DNA of 64,000 nucleotides, taken from contig CP136061.1 of the NCBI GenBank assembly GCA_032622095.1, forward strand, positions 13,841,287 through 13,905,286, in the 5' to 3' direction. Below the pieces are notes generated by a model, which ran no database searches, was not told the origin of the DNA, and worked only from the letters and a program-made list of their open reading frames with translations. Shown piece after piece: positions 35,069 to 46,429 of the stretch. Position numbers and translations under genes: made by a program. This stretch comes from Siphonodentalium dalli. Taxonomy: Eukaryota; Mollusca; Scaphopoda; Gadilida; Siphonodentaliidae. Every line of letters begins with the position of its first letter. Position 1 is the stretch's first letter.

Positions 35069-35851
35069 CATATATGTTAAGGGTATGCGATAAGCAAAAC
35101 ACTCAACACCGAGTAGACCCCCACTGCATGTACATGTATATGAACTTTTGTTAGAAATTCCACCGTTATTTACAACATACCGCATTGCCGGTGTAACAAA
35201 GTTATGTTTTCGTCTTCCGTTTATCAGCGCGTCATTTCATTTCGTTTTTGTTCACCTATCAACCTTTCGCCTCATTCATAACATCACCCATTTGGAAACT
35301 TTGGTTAGTTATATATCATTATTTTATTCACGCAAGTAATATTATTTGTCTTGTTATTCATTGTGAATTAATTGCACATTGTTTACTGCTAACGTCACGA
35401 TCCAGAAGTTTAACTTCCGGTTCGTGAAATCACTGCGCGCTTAGATACGGTTACTAGGAACGCACTGCGTCCTCTCCCGGAGTAGGGAACGCAGTGTGTA
35501 CCCAGTAAGGGAACGCAGTCTTGTGAGGGAACGCAGTCACGACCGTAGTGAACGTACTGCGTGCCCTCTAGGGAACGCAATCCCGGGGTATTTAAGGCGT
35601 CCCCCCTCCGTAAGGGAACGCAATCTCACATTATTTTAGTCAGACGATACGATACATAATTGCGATCTCAAACGTAAGTTCTCTTGAACTATTTTGCAGT
35701 ACTAAGGTATTGAGACAAGTCAATTTACGATCTAGTTTGGATACTAAGAATGATGTTATTGTTTATCATGGATACAATCCTATGTATCCTGTTTTCGTGT
35801 TAGACTACCGTCTTTCACCCAACATAAACATCATTTGAGAAGCTTATTTCT

Positions 35852-36913
35852 CCCACCCCCTACACACTTTAGCACAGGCAGCCAGTGTGAGATAGCTGGG
35901 TGAGATTTCCCTGTCTCACATAACACGTGACCATCTATCTCACACCACCCACGTGACTGCTTTACCTATTTAATTAAGAGCCGGAACTAATTTAACAATC
36001 CGTTATCATGTTTTGTGTGAACTAAAACAGATCAAAACAATGGCGACCAACCAGTTACGCTTCACGTTTCAAGTAAATAAATACGGACGAATTCGTGGAC
36101 GCTAATACAAATGGAGATAAGCCTCAACTGTTAATCACGAAAAACCTTCAACATAACCTCACTTGCAGACACAGAGTTGCATATATAACATGAAATATAA
36201 ACGACTAATTTGCGAACATATTCCATAAAACGGAAGACCCCAAGCGAAACTGGCACCACTGGCACATTTCGTAACAGGTAAACAATAGCCGCTTCACAAA
36301 TGACGAACGAAATAATTCCACATTCGAACAGTTGTTATCGTTGCAATAAATCGTCGAACGCGTCTAACTAACACTTGTCTGTCATATATTCACATGTTTC
36401 CTTTTCTAATGGTATCGATATGGTCATTTCCGATGACAAACACGATTAGTCCAGTTGTATATACTTCATATTAATACGCGCGTTTCTCGGAATTTATGCA
36501 GGTGCAACGATGTGACGTATCCATGTCGTTTTCACAAACAGTGTCGATTTCACTCTAGCGTATTAACCCTGCGCGCACCGATAACGCGCTTTGTTTTTAC
36601 AGTATATACCTTTGGTATATACCGAAATCATCCCAGTTAATCACGAATATCGCATCAGATTTCTCCCCAGATATACCGTTACGAAGCTACTGGAATGTGC
36701 CAAAGATTGGTATAAAACAAAAAATCGGAATGAGGCTCTTGGGTTGGGAGAAAAATGATCCATCATGACCTGGGGTGTTGGATGGAAAAATCTCACCCTC
36801 GGGGCCAGATATTTGGTCCGGACACTCGGCAAGCCTCGTGTCCGGCCCAAATATCTGGCCCCTCGGGTGAGATTTTTCCATCCCACACCCCAGGTCATGA
36901 TGGATAATATTAT
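35852..36913. mobile_element. Unclassified 1.06 kb insertion in the LTR
   Basis: Present only in the right arm; in the left arm AGCTTATTTCT and CACATTGAATATTG are contiguous. TTCT on both sides may be a 4-base target duplication. It contains GTGAGATAGCTGGGTGAGAT and TCTCACATAACACGTGACC near its left end and a 148-base hairpin at its right end. Near 36039 ACAATGGCGACCAACCAG followed by TTTCAAGTAAAT looks like a start codon and a splice donor, which might be a captured first exon. No transposase is visible. Confidence 0.7.
36758..36905. repeat. 148-bp near-perfect hairpin
   Basis: Two arms of about 68 bases around a 12-base loop (TCGGCAAGCCTC). ATCCATCATGACCTGGGGTG is answered by CACCCCAGGTCATGATGGAT, and GGTCCGGACAC by GTGTCCGG. 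A few mismatches are present. Its RNA would fold into a long double strand. Confidence 0.93.
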
Positions 36914-37404
36914 TCTCACATTGAATATTGTTAGTAAAGCAATATCTTGATGTATTCAACTAATGTATGAATACAATTGTTGATAATCAATCTACGTAAA
37001 CAATGAGAATTAATTGACATTAAGTCTAATAGACATATCTCAGGACAATCTGTTTATGTCCTATTCCATTTACGGGAACGTTGATTAGGAAGCTAGCAGT
37101 CACAAATTGTACTTCATTACATATACATGATATCAGTACTACATCATAAATAATAGATGTCAGACTAGTACAGAATAAATGAGTGATTTGTGATTATTTA
37201 ATTTATTCATGGAATTTAATTCTACTCACCATTGAGATATAACTTCCATTTAGAAGTGGGACTGGGCAACCGGGCATATTTAATTCCCCTAGTTGTCAAG
37301 ATAAGCTACTATACAACATCATAGTCTTTATAGACATTATAATGTCACCTAGAGGAAGACACCCCCTCACAGGTTAACTGGGAGGTGGGGACGCTTATGC
37401 TGAA

Positions 37405-37943
37405 TTGGACACAAATCAACATAGGGGAGATATAGGTACCGGTGATCAATTTCATTGGGTAGACCAACCCAATTATGACCACAACACAAATGCGATTAGT
37501 GGGGATGCTCAATATGTAGATATCAGAGGCGGTGAGAGGCACATAGAGCCCAATCGATATGAGGATGTAGGCATGACAGATATGGAACAATCGTATGAGA
37601 CAAATGGATATGATAAGTTTCAGAATCCGGGGAACGTAAGCAGGTATCCAGGAGAAAACAATGCTAATATCCCTATATATATTAGGGGTGGTCAATTCAG
37701 GAGGCCAGATGAGGGAAACACATATAAGAGGGGTGGTCCCGTGGCAAGACCCGATGTATATGATGGCAGATCTAGCTGGTCAGATTACATGGCCATTTCA
37801 AAATGGTAGCCCGTTAAATGGGTGGTCAACAAATATGAAATTGATGCAGCTCAGTGTACATTTACGGGGATCGGCTAGAGGCGTTTTAGCTGATATAAAA
37901 CCAGATCAGTTAGACAATTACGATGAGCTCCTGGCCGTATTAT
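37405..37943 (+). pseudogene. Gypsy gag fragment in palindrome 1 right arm
   Basis: Copy of the N-terminal gag segment of 21777-22190 (GDIGTGDQFH, YVDIRGGERHIEPNR, GGQFRRPDEGNTYKRGG). A single-base deletion near 37793 (GGCCATTTC against GGCCCATTTC in the left arm) shifts the frame. The sequence continues to GVLADIKPDQLDNY and stops at the arm boundary. There is no ATG in phase at the start. Confidence 0.88.
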
Positions 37944-38437
37944 AACTTTGCGGCGACTATTGACCATCTCGTAAGGGTGGACAACCTGTCAGGGGCTGCT
38001 CAATGGCCACGGGCAGGTTAAAAAAAATCATACCTCTTCTGGGTCTGGGCGTGTGTGTTCCTAAGAATGCGGAGCGTGTTGTGTTCCTAAGAATGCGGAT
38101 CGGGTAAGTTTTTCCGCCCTAGGTGAGCTCAAACTTCGTATATAAGTGTAAAAACACACGGGGATCGTCGACGTCGCATTGTGTGAAACATTCTTATGTC
38201 TGTCGTTCCAAGGAACAGGTGAATTTTTCATCGGGTCAGTCTTAACCTTCAAACGGGTACCCACAAATTATATATTGTGACCCTGACATTGACCTTGACC
38301 TTGAAAATGATCTATTCAAGGTCAAATCGGGTAAAATATTGAAAAACCCAATATTAACTCATTGAAAAACACAAACAAAACATAAAACATTGTCACGTTT
38401 CTGACCAAGCGCCGCCAGTGGCGGGCTAACCTGCTAG
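37944..38437 (+). mobile_element. Possible Helitron 3' end
   Basis: The segment ends in CCGCC-AGT-GGCGG (38412-38424), 13 bases before CTAG (38434-38437) followed by T. A GC-rich hairpin 10-13 bases before CTRR, with insertion before a T, is the Helitron 3' signature. The 5' end (A then TC) is not identified. The interior has a doubled GTGTTCCTAAGAATGCGGA (about 38055 and 38081) and GACCTTGACC-type words. No Rep/helicase is encoded, so it would be non-autonomous. Confidence 0.45.
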
Positions 38438-38474
38438 TATAGAATATAAAAGGAGAAAAACAAAGAACTTACAT

Positions 38475-39234
38475 TTAAGGAATTGTCACAGAAAAGAACA
38501 TGAATTTATCCAGACAATCCTGATAATTCCATCGAAGAAAAATACCAACTAAAGACACAGTTGGAACAATGATTGGTTCACGGCAATGTAATCTTCCAAA
38601 ACATGCAAACCATAACATCCAGAATTTAATATTTCGTTGGCGGTGCATGCGCCCCATAGAGAAAAAAGAGAGGCTTGTCAACAAAGAGAAATAGGTTATC
38701 TCATACAGAAAGGTGCTTTCGGGCAAACCATCTATATTATTGAAGTCATGGGCCCAGTTAAGCAAACATTCAACCATTTAAAAATACAGTGACTTTAGTT
38801 GGTAGTGGTCTCAATGGTGTTTGCACACTGGTGCGAATTTACAGGTGTAAACTTCTCTGTTATATCCTAACAATACAGGGAAGCCCCTCTCAATTGCGGA
38901 CACTCACATCTTTATTCACTTGAATGGTCATATAGGACACAGTGGAGCGTGGTGGAGTACAGTGCTTATAATTTATGTGCAAACTACAAAGGTACAACAA
39001 TTCATCCCCTCTGTTTGTACCACCCGAAGAACATAGTCTATCGGAGTCATCTGAGTTAACCCATGCACCCTCGTTTAAGGTGAAATGGGAAGTTCGTTCT
39101 CGCCTCTCGTTTAACAAAAGTTGTATGAGTACATGCTTAGCAGTTCTAATAAGACATATTTCATTCTCCATCATGAGTATATGGAGCAAACATTCTACAC
39201 CACTGCAACTGGTATGTTTGTCCTGTCGTTTCAA
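38475..39234 (-). other. Possible host exons, weak
   Basis: Two minus-strand frames (38890-39234 and 38475-38777) start with similar text, GVECLLHILMM and MVECLLNWAHD. The first has TTGCAG just before GTGTAGAATG and a possible GTAGTT donor after LLYL. Its composition is protein-like (helical, Leu/Glu/Arg-rich). I do not recognise a family, and neither splice site is certain. This is the best candidate for non-transposon coding sequence in the window, but it remains weak. Confidence 0.2.
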
Positions 39235-39779
39235 TTAAGTGGTCAGTAAATGAAGACGGTATAGTGCACACCATTTATTTGTTTAAAGGCACCTGGTACA
39301 GGTCAAGTTGGGAGAGTCTTATATAGAAAGCTATACATTCGTTAACAGTTGTCTGAAGTCATGTGAAAATATCAGCTGTGCACGGGCAATTGTCCAGCGA
39401 TCCGTTTCTCGTGCACTTCAGGTGTGAATAAGACATAAGCTTAAAGATCTCGTTGAGAGTTATCTGCGATTAGCAAAAATTAAATTTCTATTGTGACTGA
39501 ACTATTGATCTCAAGTTTAAAAGGACATATCGGAATGAAATGGGAATGATACCTTATTTTGATAGCTTGCCATGTATAATTAGCTATGTGAACAAATAAA
39601 CCAAGCAAATTTTCTCAAGGTTGTACATTTTATTCCATTGTTTCACAAGGAATAACTATATATTAAATATATGACATTTATGTAGAATGTCCGCAATTGG
39701 TGCGGGTGTTACATGATAGTTGTTAGAATTACTGGCTGACAAGCTATAGGTAACTCGACGGGTATGTCCAAATACAGGG

Positions 39780-40720
39780 CCCGTGATATTTAATTTGGCG
39801 TTCCAAGTTTATGGAATGACACAAATGACGAGGTTTGACACGTCGATGCCAATGGTTTTGTAAAAAGTTTATGTTATAGAGCGTTAATGTACATGCTGGT
39901 ATAGATTGTGATGTTCAATTTGGCATTCCGGTTATGGATAGCGATTTTTACGTGACAGGCATGATTCAACACGCGCCGGTTTGTAAAATCTCAGTATTTG
40001 TACAAGAGCAGTTGTATATGTAGGGCTTTTAAGCTCCAATTAAAATTAAACGGTTACATGGTCATTTTCAAAGTTGAAATCGTGTTCTACACGTATAAGC
40101 GTGATTGTACACGCTGTGACATTAACCAGACCTAATTCATTTCAGTTCTTACACAACGTATATGAATTCCTATACACTAGACAGTACTATGTTGATCCTT
40201 TATTTATGTCCGAATTCAAGATAGAGTTGAACTTTATTAAACTTTCGTATCGAAACAAGGCAAATATAACCCTCAGCAGGAAGTCATACCCTGGAAATGA
40301 ACCATATTGACTCTCATTTAATTTATGCCCGAATTCAATATCAAGTTTGAAATTTATTCAACTTTCGTATCGAAACAAGGCAAATATAACTTCCGACAGA
40401 AGTCATATCTGGATCAATCAATCATTCGGAATCTAGCCAGGATACACGGGAATGACCGTCGTTCTCCAACGTTAGATATGGAGCAATGAATCATTCGGAA
40501 TCTAGCCAGGACGCACGGGAATGACCCGGATCGCACCGTCGTTCTCCAACGTTGGATCTGAATCTATCAATCATTCGGAACGTGGTATCAGAAATGACTC
40601 TTCAGAACCAAAAGCTTATTCTCGGATTATGACATTCCTCTGTTTCGGAACAATTCCTGTTATCAACGATTTCGCTCGAGTAAAGAACTCTCGGTTTATG
40701 ACATTCCTGTGTTAGGAACT
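39780..40720. repeat. Cluster of local tandem dimers
   Basis: Three or four short duplications in a row. TTAATTTGGCGTTCC/TTCAATTTGGCATTCC occurs at about 39790 and 39910. TTTCGTATCGAAACAAGGCA occurs at about 40243 and 40363, in 120-base units. AATCATTCGGAATCTAGCCA occurs at about 40422 and 40487, in 65-base units. GGTTTATGACATTCC/GGATTATGACATTCC occurs at about 40624 and 40692. No coding frame is supported. Confidence 0.8.
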
Positions 40721-41629
40721 TGTGTGTTTTTTTCGGAACTATCCATATGCCAATTGGTATAGTTTAAACCTCTATCACGGAATCATCAAGTTTTTTGTCT
40801 TAGGACAAAAATCTCGAAAAAGGTGATGAGAGTTATATAACACTTCCAGCTGTTCGACATGGCGTGAGTAAGGTCAAACTGTAGAATTACGAGGGTCAGT
40901 GTCCGGGCCCAGAGGTTCGCTATTCACATGGGAAAGCAAACTCCCGGTGGATAACCTCACTGTTATTGATCTCGAGTCGCTAATCTAGTAAACATGGGAG
41001 TGTGTGAAGTAGTGTATTGACTCCCACGGACGTTGACCCTTGTGATATATATTCTGGTCAGAGCTTAGACTCAGAGACTTGTGAATTCTATCTTAGACTT
41101 ATAGGTAAAGCTATACACGACGCACGCGTCATCGTGGTAGCTATGATTATGTGTTCTCCTTGGTCGCCTGATGTTGAGTATTATATTCGTGTATAATAAA
41201 TGTTGTCCATGTTCTGAGAGTTCCGATTTAGTGTTAAAAGAGCTTGGGGAGTATTACAGGCTTCTGTGGGAATATTATCGCATTTGTGTGCACAGGACCT
41301 TGATTGATCTAGATCAAATAAAGGGTGTTGTATCGTGGTTCACAACGAAAGCTAATTTTCACACCTTCCGCCCACTCGAGCGAAAATGATAACTGATCAG
41401 AGTGTTCCATATATGGTACCATGCGATCCCCCGCATGTCATGCATATATGACAGCCATTAAGTTCCATCACTGTGAATATTTGAGTAAATCGTCTATAGT
41501 ATCCAACGTTAGTTTTGTTTGCAACTGTAGTACTATACCAGCGGAGACTTATCTGACAACAACATTCTCAAAAATACATGTCATACTGTGACATACATGT
41601 GCACAATTTCAATGTGACACAATTCATGA

Positions 41630-41920
41630 AAAGACTAAAGTTAACATATGTATAATCAGGAAACGCTCTTAAATTTTTAAAACCGTCCAAACAATTTGTT
41701 TCCACTAAACAGACTGAAAACAAGTAGACTCTGAAAGTAGACCACCATATTTGATACTTTTGTTAATTTCAACTCGCTCAGTCCACCAGAAGGTTAGTTA
41801 TGAGGATTAATATTTTATAATAAGCAAACGCTCTTTAAATTCTTAAAACAGTCCAAAAACTCATTGTTTTCCAATAAAATTTCAACTGGACACAGGTAAA
41901 CTCTGAAAATAGATACGCTA
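41630..41920. repeat. Degenerate tandem repeat
   Basis: ATAATCAGGAAACGCTCTTAAA...GTTTCCACTAAACAGACTG...GTAGACTCTGAAAGTAGAC is followed by ATAATAAGCAAACGCTCTTT...GTTTTCCAATAAAATTTCAACTGG...GTAAACTCTGAAAATAGA. A third partial copy lies at 43075-43130. Units are about 180 bases. Confidence 0.65.
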
Positions 41921-41951
41921 TTGACAAATAAACCGTTCGCATGTCGTCTTA

Positions 41952-42623
41952 GTGCCACCGCAGACGCTACGATTAAAATCGTAAGTGGGGAAAATCGTAG
42001 GTTGAGAAATCGTAGATTGCCCGCAGACGCTACGATGCTGCGATGTATGCAGCTACGATTTTATCAACGTGATCGATCACATGATAGCAAAATATTATAC
42101 CACATTCTCCGCATTATGCAACTAAATACATATGGCATGTATCTCAATGTTCTAAACTAACAAGTTGAAAGTTGATGTTGAAAGTTCAAGTGAAATTGAA
42201 TATTTTTTTAATTTTGACATTTGTGTACCTGTCAACTCAACAGGCTCAGCTGCCCCAATTGAATTGCAACAATTGCGGCAGCCCTCTACTCCTTGTCTGA
42301 TATGAGGTATAGGCCTGCACTCCCTGTCATGCCACATCTCCACCAATGTGGCCTCGTTTTTGTAAGTGCAAGAAGTTTGTAAACTTTGCGCCATTTTTGA
42401 ATGTTTTCTTTTCGTGGTATTTACAACATGACCAGTGCGACAGTGGTCATGTGACAGTTACGATCGCGCGCGTTGCCAAGGTCACGCCACGATTACCCTG
42501 GTAAAATCAAACAGTGCTTGATCGCTACGATTTGGCTACGATTTTGTCGTGGGCATGCGCATTGGATGCTTCCTCCTGCGATTTTCTCCACTTACGATTT
42601 AATCGCAGCATGTGGGGTGGCAC
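41952..42623. mobile_element. Harbinger-like non-autonomous TIR element
   Basis: 672 bases with TIRs of about 50 bases. The left end is GTGCCACCGCAGACGCTACG... and the right end is the complement of GTGCCACCCCACATGCTGCG..., both continuing into ATTAAA(A)TCGTAAGTGG. TTA flanks both sides (41949-41951 and 42624-42626). A 3-base TTA/TAA duplication is the mark of PIF/Harbinger. The interior keeps a short minus-strand frame resembling the start of a Myb/SANT-like protein, which Harbinger elements carry beside their transposase. Confidence 0.75.
42152..42394 (-). pseudogene. Remnant of Myb/SANT-like Harbinger accessory protein
   Basis: An 80-codon frame starting at an ATG (MAQSLQTSCTYKNEATLVEMWHDREC within the first 27 residues). 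The EATLVEMW pattern resembles the first helix of Myb/SANT or MADF-like domains in Harbinger accessory proteins. The second and third helices are not visible. Its position inside a TTA-flanked element supports the reading, but homology is weak by eye. Confidence 0.4.
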
Positions 42624-42626
42624 TTA

Positions 42627-44177
42627 GACTATCAGAAATGGCCCGAACGTTGTTTTCGACCAAAGGAATCTGACTTGTAAAATCAGCGAGGGTGGGGGTA
42701 GGGTTAGCTTTTCTGCGATATCTTTACCAAAAGTCGATGTATCGAAGTTCTGTTTGTGGAATATGATCAAGATATCGTTGTAGATTATTCACGTTCATCC
42801 ATATGTGATATAGCTGATTTTCAGAATATATAATACCTTAATATTTGGAAAGAAAATTGAAAATGCAGTCATAAATGCAATTTGTCGGATAATTTTTGAT
42901 AAAATTCCACTTAATATATGTAATTAAGTAATTTGTGGCAAGATCTCCCCATGTTTTTCAATTTCCAAGAACACAGAAAGCCACTTACCGAACTTGTTAT
43001 GCGTAATAGCATGTTTTTATTACCAGGTGGACAGGAAAAAATAGAGGGGTACACAAACAAAAGCCTCACACAAACCTGTTTCCACTAAAATATCAAACTG
43101 GAAACAGGTAGATTCTGAAAATAGACACACTGGTTGTATAGGAACTGTTCTCATATCGCTTTTAACATTCCGAAAACGCGCGACCATTTTTTCGACATAA
43201 GGAATCCGACTAAATCTGTATTTCTTTATGGAGGAGAGACTCAACTTATTCCGAGAATTCTAAAATGAAAAGTTTGTGATTTAGTCAATGTTTGACTTCG
43301 AGCGTGGAAAATTAAAGTTCACACGGTGCAACACAGCTAAGGGAGGAAGTTTACTGACAAAATGTCTATGATCAACTCAAATTAAATTCTTGAATCTATC
43401 TAGATATGGAGTTGGAGAATCTCCATTAAACTTACCACATCATGGCCAATTCTGACTCGAAATTCTGGACAACTAGTGATTTTCGAAAATACGAAGTCAA
43501 AATGTTTCAACTTTCACTTTCACTTCAGGTAAGTTTTTTTTTTGAATAAATCAGAACAAAATACATGTAAAATCCTGCTTCAAGAGTTAACAATCAAAAT
43601 TCCAATCCATTTGTCATTTGAATGATTTGCCAATGAATTATTCAAATTTTTTAAATATAAATTATTTTTTTCCAGTTAATATTATTGAAATTTTTACTAT
43701 TCACTAATTCAGGAATATTTTCGAACTAGTGTCAAGTACCGGTACTACTACGACTAAGATCGGTGCAAAAGTCAATTTTATAATTCCACATATATCAATA
43801 TTAGGACAGTTTGTCATTAGACATTACCAAATTCAATACGGCATACAACGATTTTGAATTAAAGAACAATTTTACCCATTTTCTTCGACACAAAATTTGA
43901 ATATATAAATTTATTATATGTGTAGGCATACATGTATTTCTCTTTGAATTTAGCATATTCTGGTTAGTTCGGGCATTTAATTAATTTATAAATTCCAATG
44001 TTAAATTAATGTCATTTCCAAAAAATATTTGGTCAGTTTTAATACTATTAAAATAGTAGAGGGAAATATTGCCTATTTGCTGTCCCCAGGGAAGGGCATA
44101 CAGTTACATTTGAAATACAAGATCAAAACATTTTCTTCTTAAATATAATAACAACATGTATGTAATAACAATTTGTT
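42627..44177. other. Unassigned DNA
   Basis: No gene is visible. One partial copy of the 41630-41920 repeat is present near 43075-43130; the remainder is AT-rich single-copy-looking sequence. Confidence 0.4.
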
Positions 44178-44181
44178 AATT

Positions 44182-46203
44182 TTATAATAATTGGTCTGTT
44201 TCGCTGTCTGATGAAATACGTGCAATTCTTCTGTATTTCTTCTTGCTGTGCCTATTAGAACTTTCTGCATCTGAATCACCACTGTTGGCCCTTGGCATGT
44301 TAACGGTTATTTTAAATGTACCACCAGAAATGTTGGCATTACTGAAAACACCTTGCATCAATCTTTCTTCAACTGTGTTACATGTAGCTACTTTGCTCAA
44401 TGTTGTATTTGTACTGGTACCTGTGTTGGGGACTACTTCCTTCAAATGAGTAGTGGCCTCACTGTAATACGTGTTTCTCATCCCGGTACTTGGCAGTAAA
44501 GCCCTGCAATAACTTTCACTGATGGGTATCTCATTGGCTACGGGCATCAGTGGTTTGAAATTATGAGAACCGGTAGTAACTGCATTAGCTGAACACAATG
44601 CTCTGGAGACAATCACATTTGTATTACCGGTATTTGGATTGTTGCTTTGCAGAATAGCACACATCCCTTTCTGCTGATTTATGGTAGCTGCGGCATAGTT
44701 ATTCAAGCTGTTGACATTTTTATGACCCGATAATTGGAAGATAATTTTGGGGTTCACACCAGCATGGAGTAATTGTGTGCACATCGTCTTCCTCAGCGAA
44801 TGATTGGTTTTATTTCCAGGGATTCCTGCTTTTGTGCACATGTCTTTCACCATAGATTTCAATTTGTTTACACCAATAGGCTGAGCCTTGGACCATAAAA
44901 TGTTCGTTTGTGTTGTCCAATGTATATTCACAGAAATATTAAAAGGAGATCCAGCATCCATCATTTTTTGTGGTCGGTTTCTTGCATAGAGTTTGTACAT
45001 TTCTATTGGGCATCTGTTTTTGTTGACTTCATTTTGGACTGAATGGCCTCGTCGTTGAATTTCCATCTCTTGTTTGCTAAGGCGTTCATTGAACTCAAGA
45101 TATTCTGTCCCACTACTGTACACTTTCAATTCAATATCTCCAAATTTTAATTGTGAATTTTCATGTGACCCGCGGAATCCTAGCAGTTTTGTATTGTAAA
45201 ACCACACATTGTTCAATAGTGCTTCTGGTGTACTGCTCCCCAAATTGCCCTGTCTCCCACAGTTTCTCTTCTTCTTCCTCTGTCAATGGCTCCGCTTTGT
45301 TCGGTTTGTTCCCAAAACCCTGTTTTTCAGCTATTTTCGCTTTGATATCAGTACATCCCTGCTCATTTGAAATTGATCGTCAATATTTACTCTCCATATT
45401 CTGCCTCTTTCAAATGTCTCTGAATTCCTCTGTGCAAAGATGTTAAGCTATCTGGCTCGAACTCTGATCCATTTTCCTTACGTGCCGTCAACAAGAAACC
45501 ACCGATATATGCATCCAGTTCAGTCGGTGGAATCTGTTCTGGCTCCATGACCTCACCCTTCACTTGCAACCATTTGGTTAGCTTGCTGCTGCAGGGCTCA
45601 GTTTGTTAATTGTATTCGGGTTTCTTTTACTCACCACATACTTCTTCAGATCAGATACATTGCACCGGTGCGAACTCAGTATTACTTGACATACTTGTAC
45701 TCGAAGTAATATTCTCATCATTTGTTTGTTGATTTTCTTTATTTTGAACTCCTTCAGTCTCAGAAGTATTACTAGTACTGTCTGTTTGCAACTGTGGCAC
45801 TGCATTACACGTACCTTGCACTTCAAGTTCTTTAATCTCATGCCGCTGACTTGCTATGTATTTCGTAAATCCCTTATGTTGTTTGTTGCTATTGATGGTT
45901 CACATACTTCATGCTGAGCATTGGAATCGTGTTGACTTTCACTTTTCGTCGCTGTGACCGGGACAGAGGCAGTCACATGGGCACCTCTTGGTCTGATTGA
46001 GAATTTTCAACGAAATGAAAGTCATCAGCTAGGATGCTTTCAACAAACCGCCTGTCACTTTCAGGCAGCGATTCATCTCCAGATGCACAAACATAAAAAT
46101 CTCCCAATGGGAAAGGTGAATACATTTTAAATATTATTTTCTTATATTTCTGAATTACGGAAAATACGAAGAAATAAATAGTTTCAGACGATAAAATCTT
46201 CAT
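44182..46203 (-). pseudogene. Tyrosine recombinase, Crypton/DUF3504 type
   Basis: The long frame 44182-45243 (353 codons) carries the tyrosine-recombinase set: R in LLGFRGSHE (residue 24), H-x-x-R in NHSLRKTM (148, 151), H in LSGHKN (174) and Y in NNYAAA (183). The text ALLNNVWFYNTKLLGFRG is typical of the DUF3504 group found in Cryptons and Crypton-derived host proteins. Upstream, 45387-45569 (LDAYIGGFLLTARKENGSEFEPDSL) is the N-terminal core-binding domain; 45578-46203 gives an acidic Ser/Thr-rich leader. Frameshifts separate the three parts. A Ser/Lys-rich tail ends at 44182. Such enzymes cut and rejoin DNA through a 3'-phosphotyrosine. An exapted host gene is possible but the lesions argue for a dead element. 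Confidence 0.82.
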
Positions 46204-46429
46204 AAAACGCTGTTTACATGAACAAAATTAACGTATAATTCACTGTAAGAGTGCTGATAGCATTGAATTTATTTTTTATTTCTATTTTAGCAGTTAGTTA
46301 TAATATATAACGTTTATTTCTTTAGTATTTCAATTTTAATCGTAATTATTTTCTTCGAATCACCGAAGAATTTGACAGTTCAAAGATCCGCCCACTCGGA
46401 TTTTACAACTCCGCTACGAGTGCGCTCTG

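Larger units (their letters stand above)
35192..37376 (+). repeat. Gypsy LTR copy in palindrome 1 right arm
   Basis: Starts TGTAACAAAG right after GCCGG and ends near GGTTAAC before the gag leader, in plus orientation. It is the counterpart of the 5' LTR at 22219-23377 and is interrupted by the insertion at 35852-36913. The GGGAACGCA array is at 35460-35615, followed by GGTATTTAAGG where the other copies have TATATAAGG. Confidence 0.88.
31674..37943. repeat. Right arm of palindrome 1
   Basis: Inverted copy of 21651-25776, 6,270 bases long. Subtracting the LINE at 33987-35068 with its 4-base duplication, and the insertion at 35852-36913, leaves about 4,123 bases, matching the left arm. At its inner edge ATGATATACTTAGTATATCAT (31654-31674) is a near-perfect small palindrome. 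The outer edge cuts gag at 37943. Confidence 0.93.

Noticed and set aside
44182..45243. Phage or bacterial integrase
   Set aside because: The DUF3504-type text, the eukaryotic transposon setting and the absence of bacterial features point to a Crypton-type animal element.
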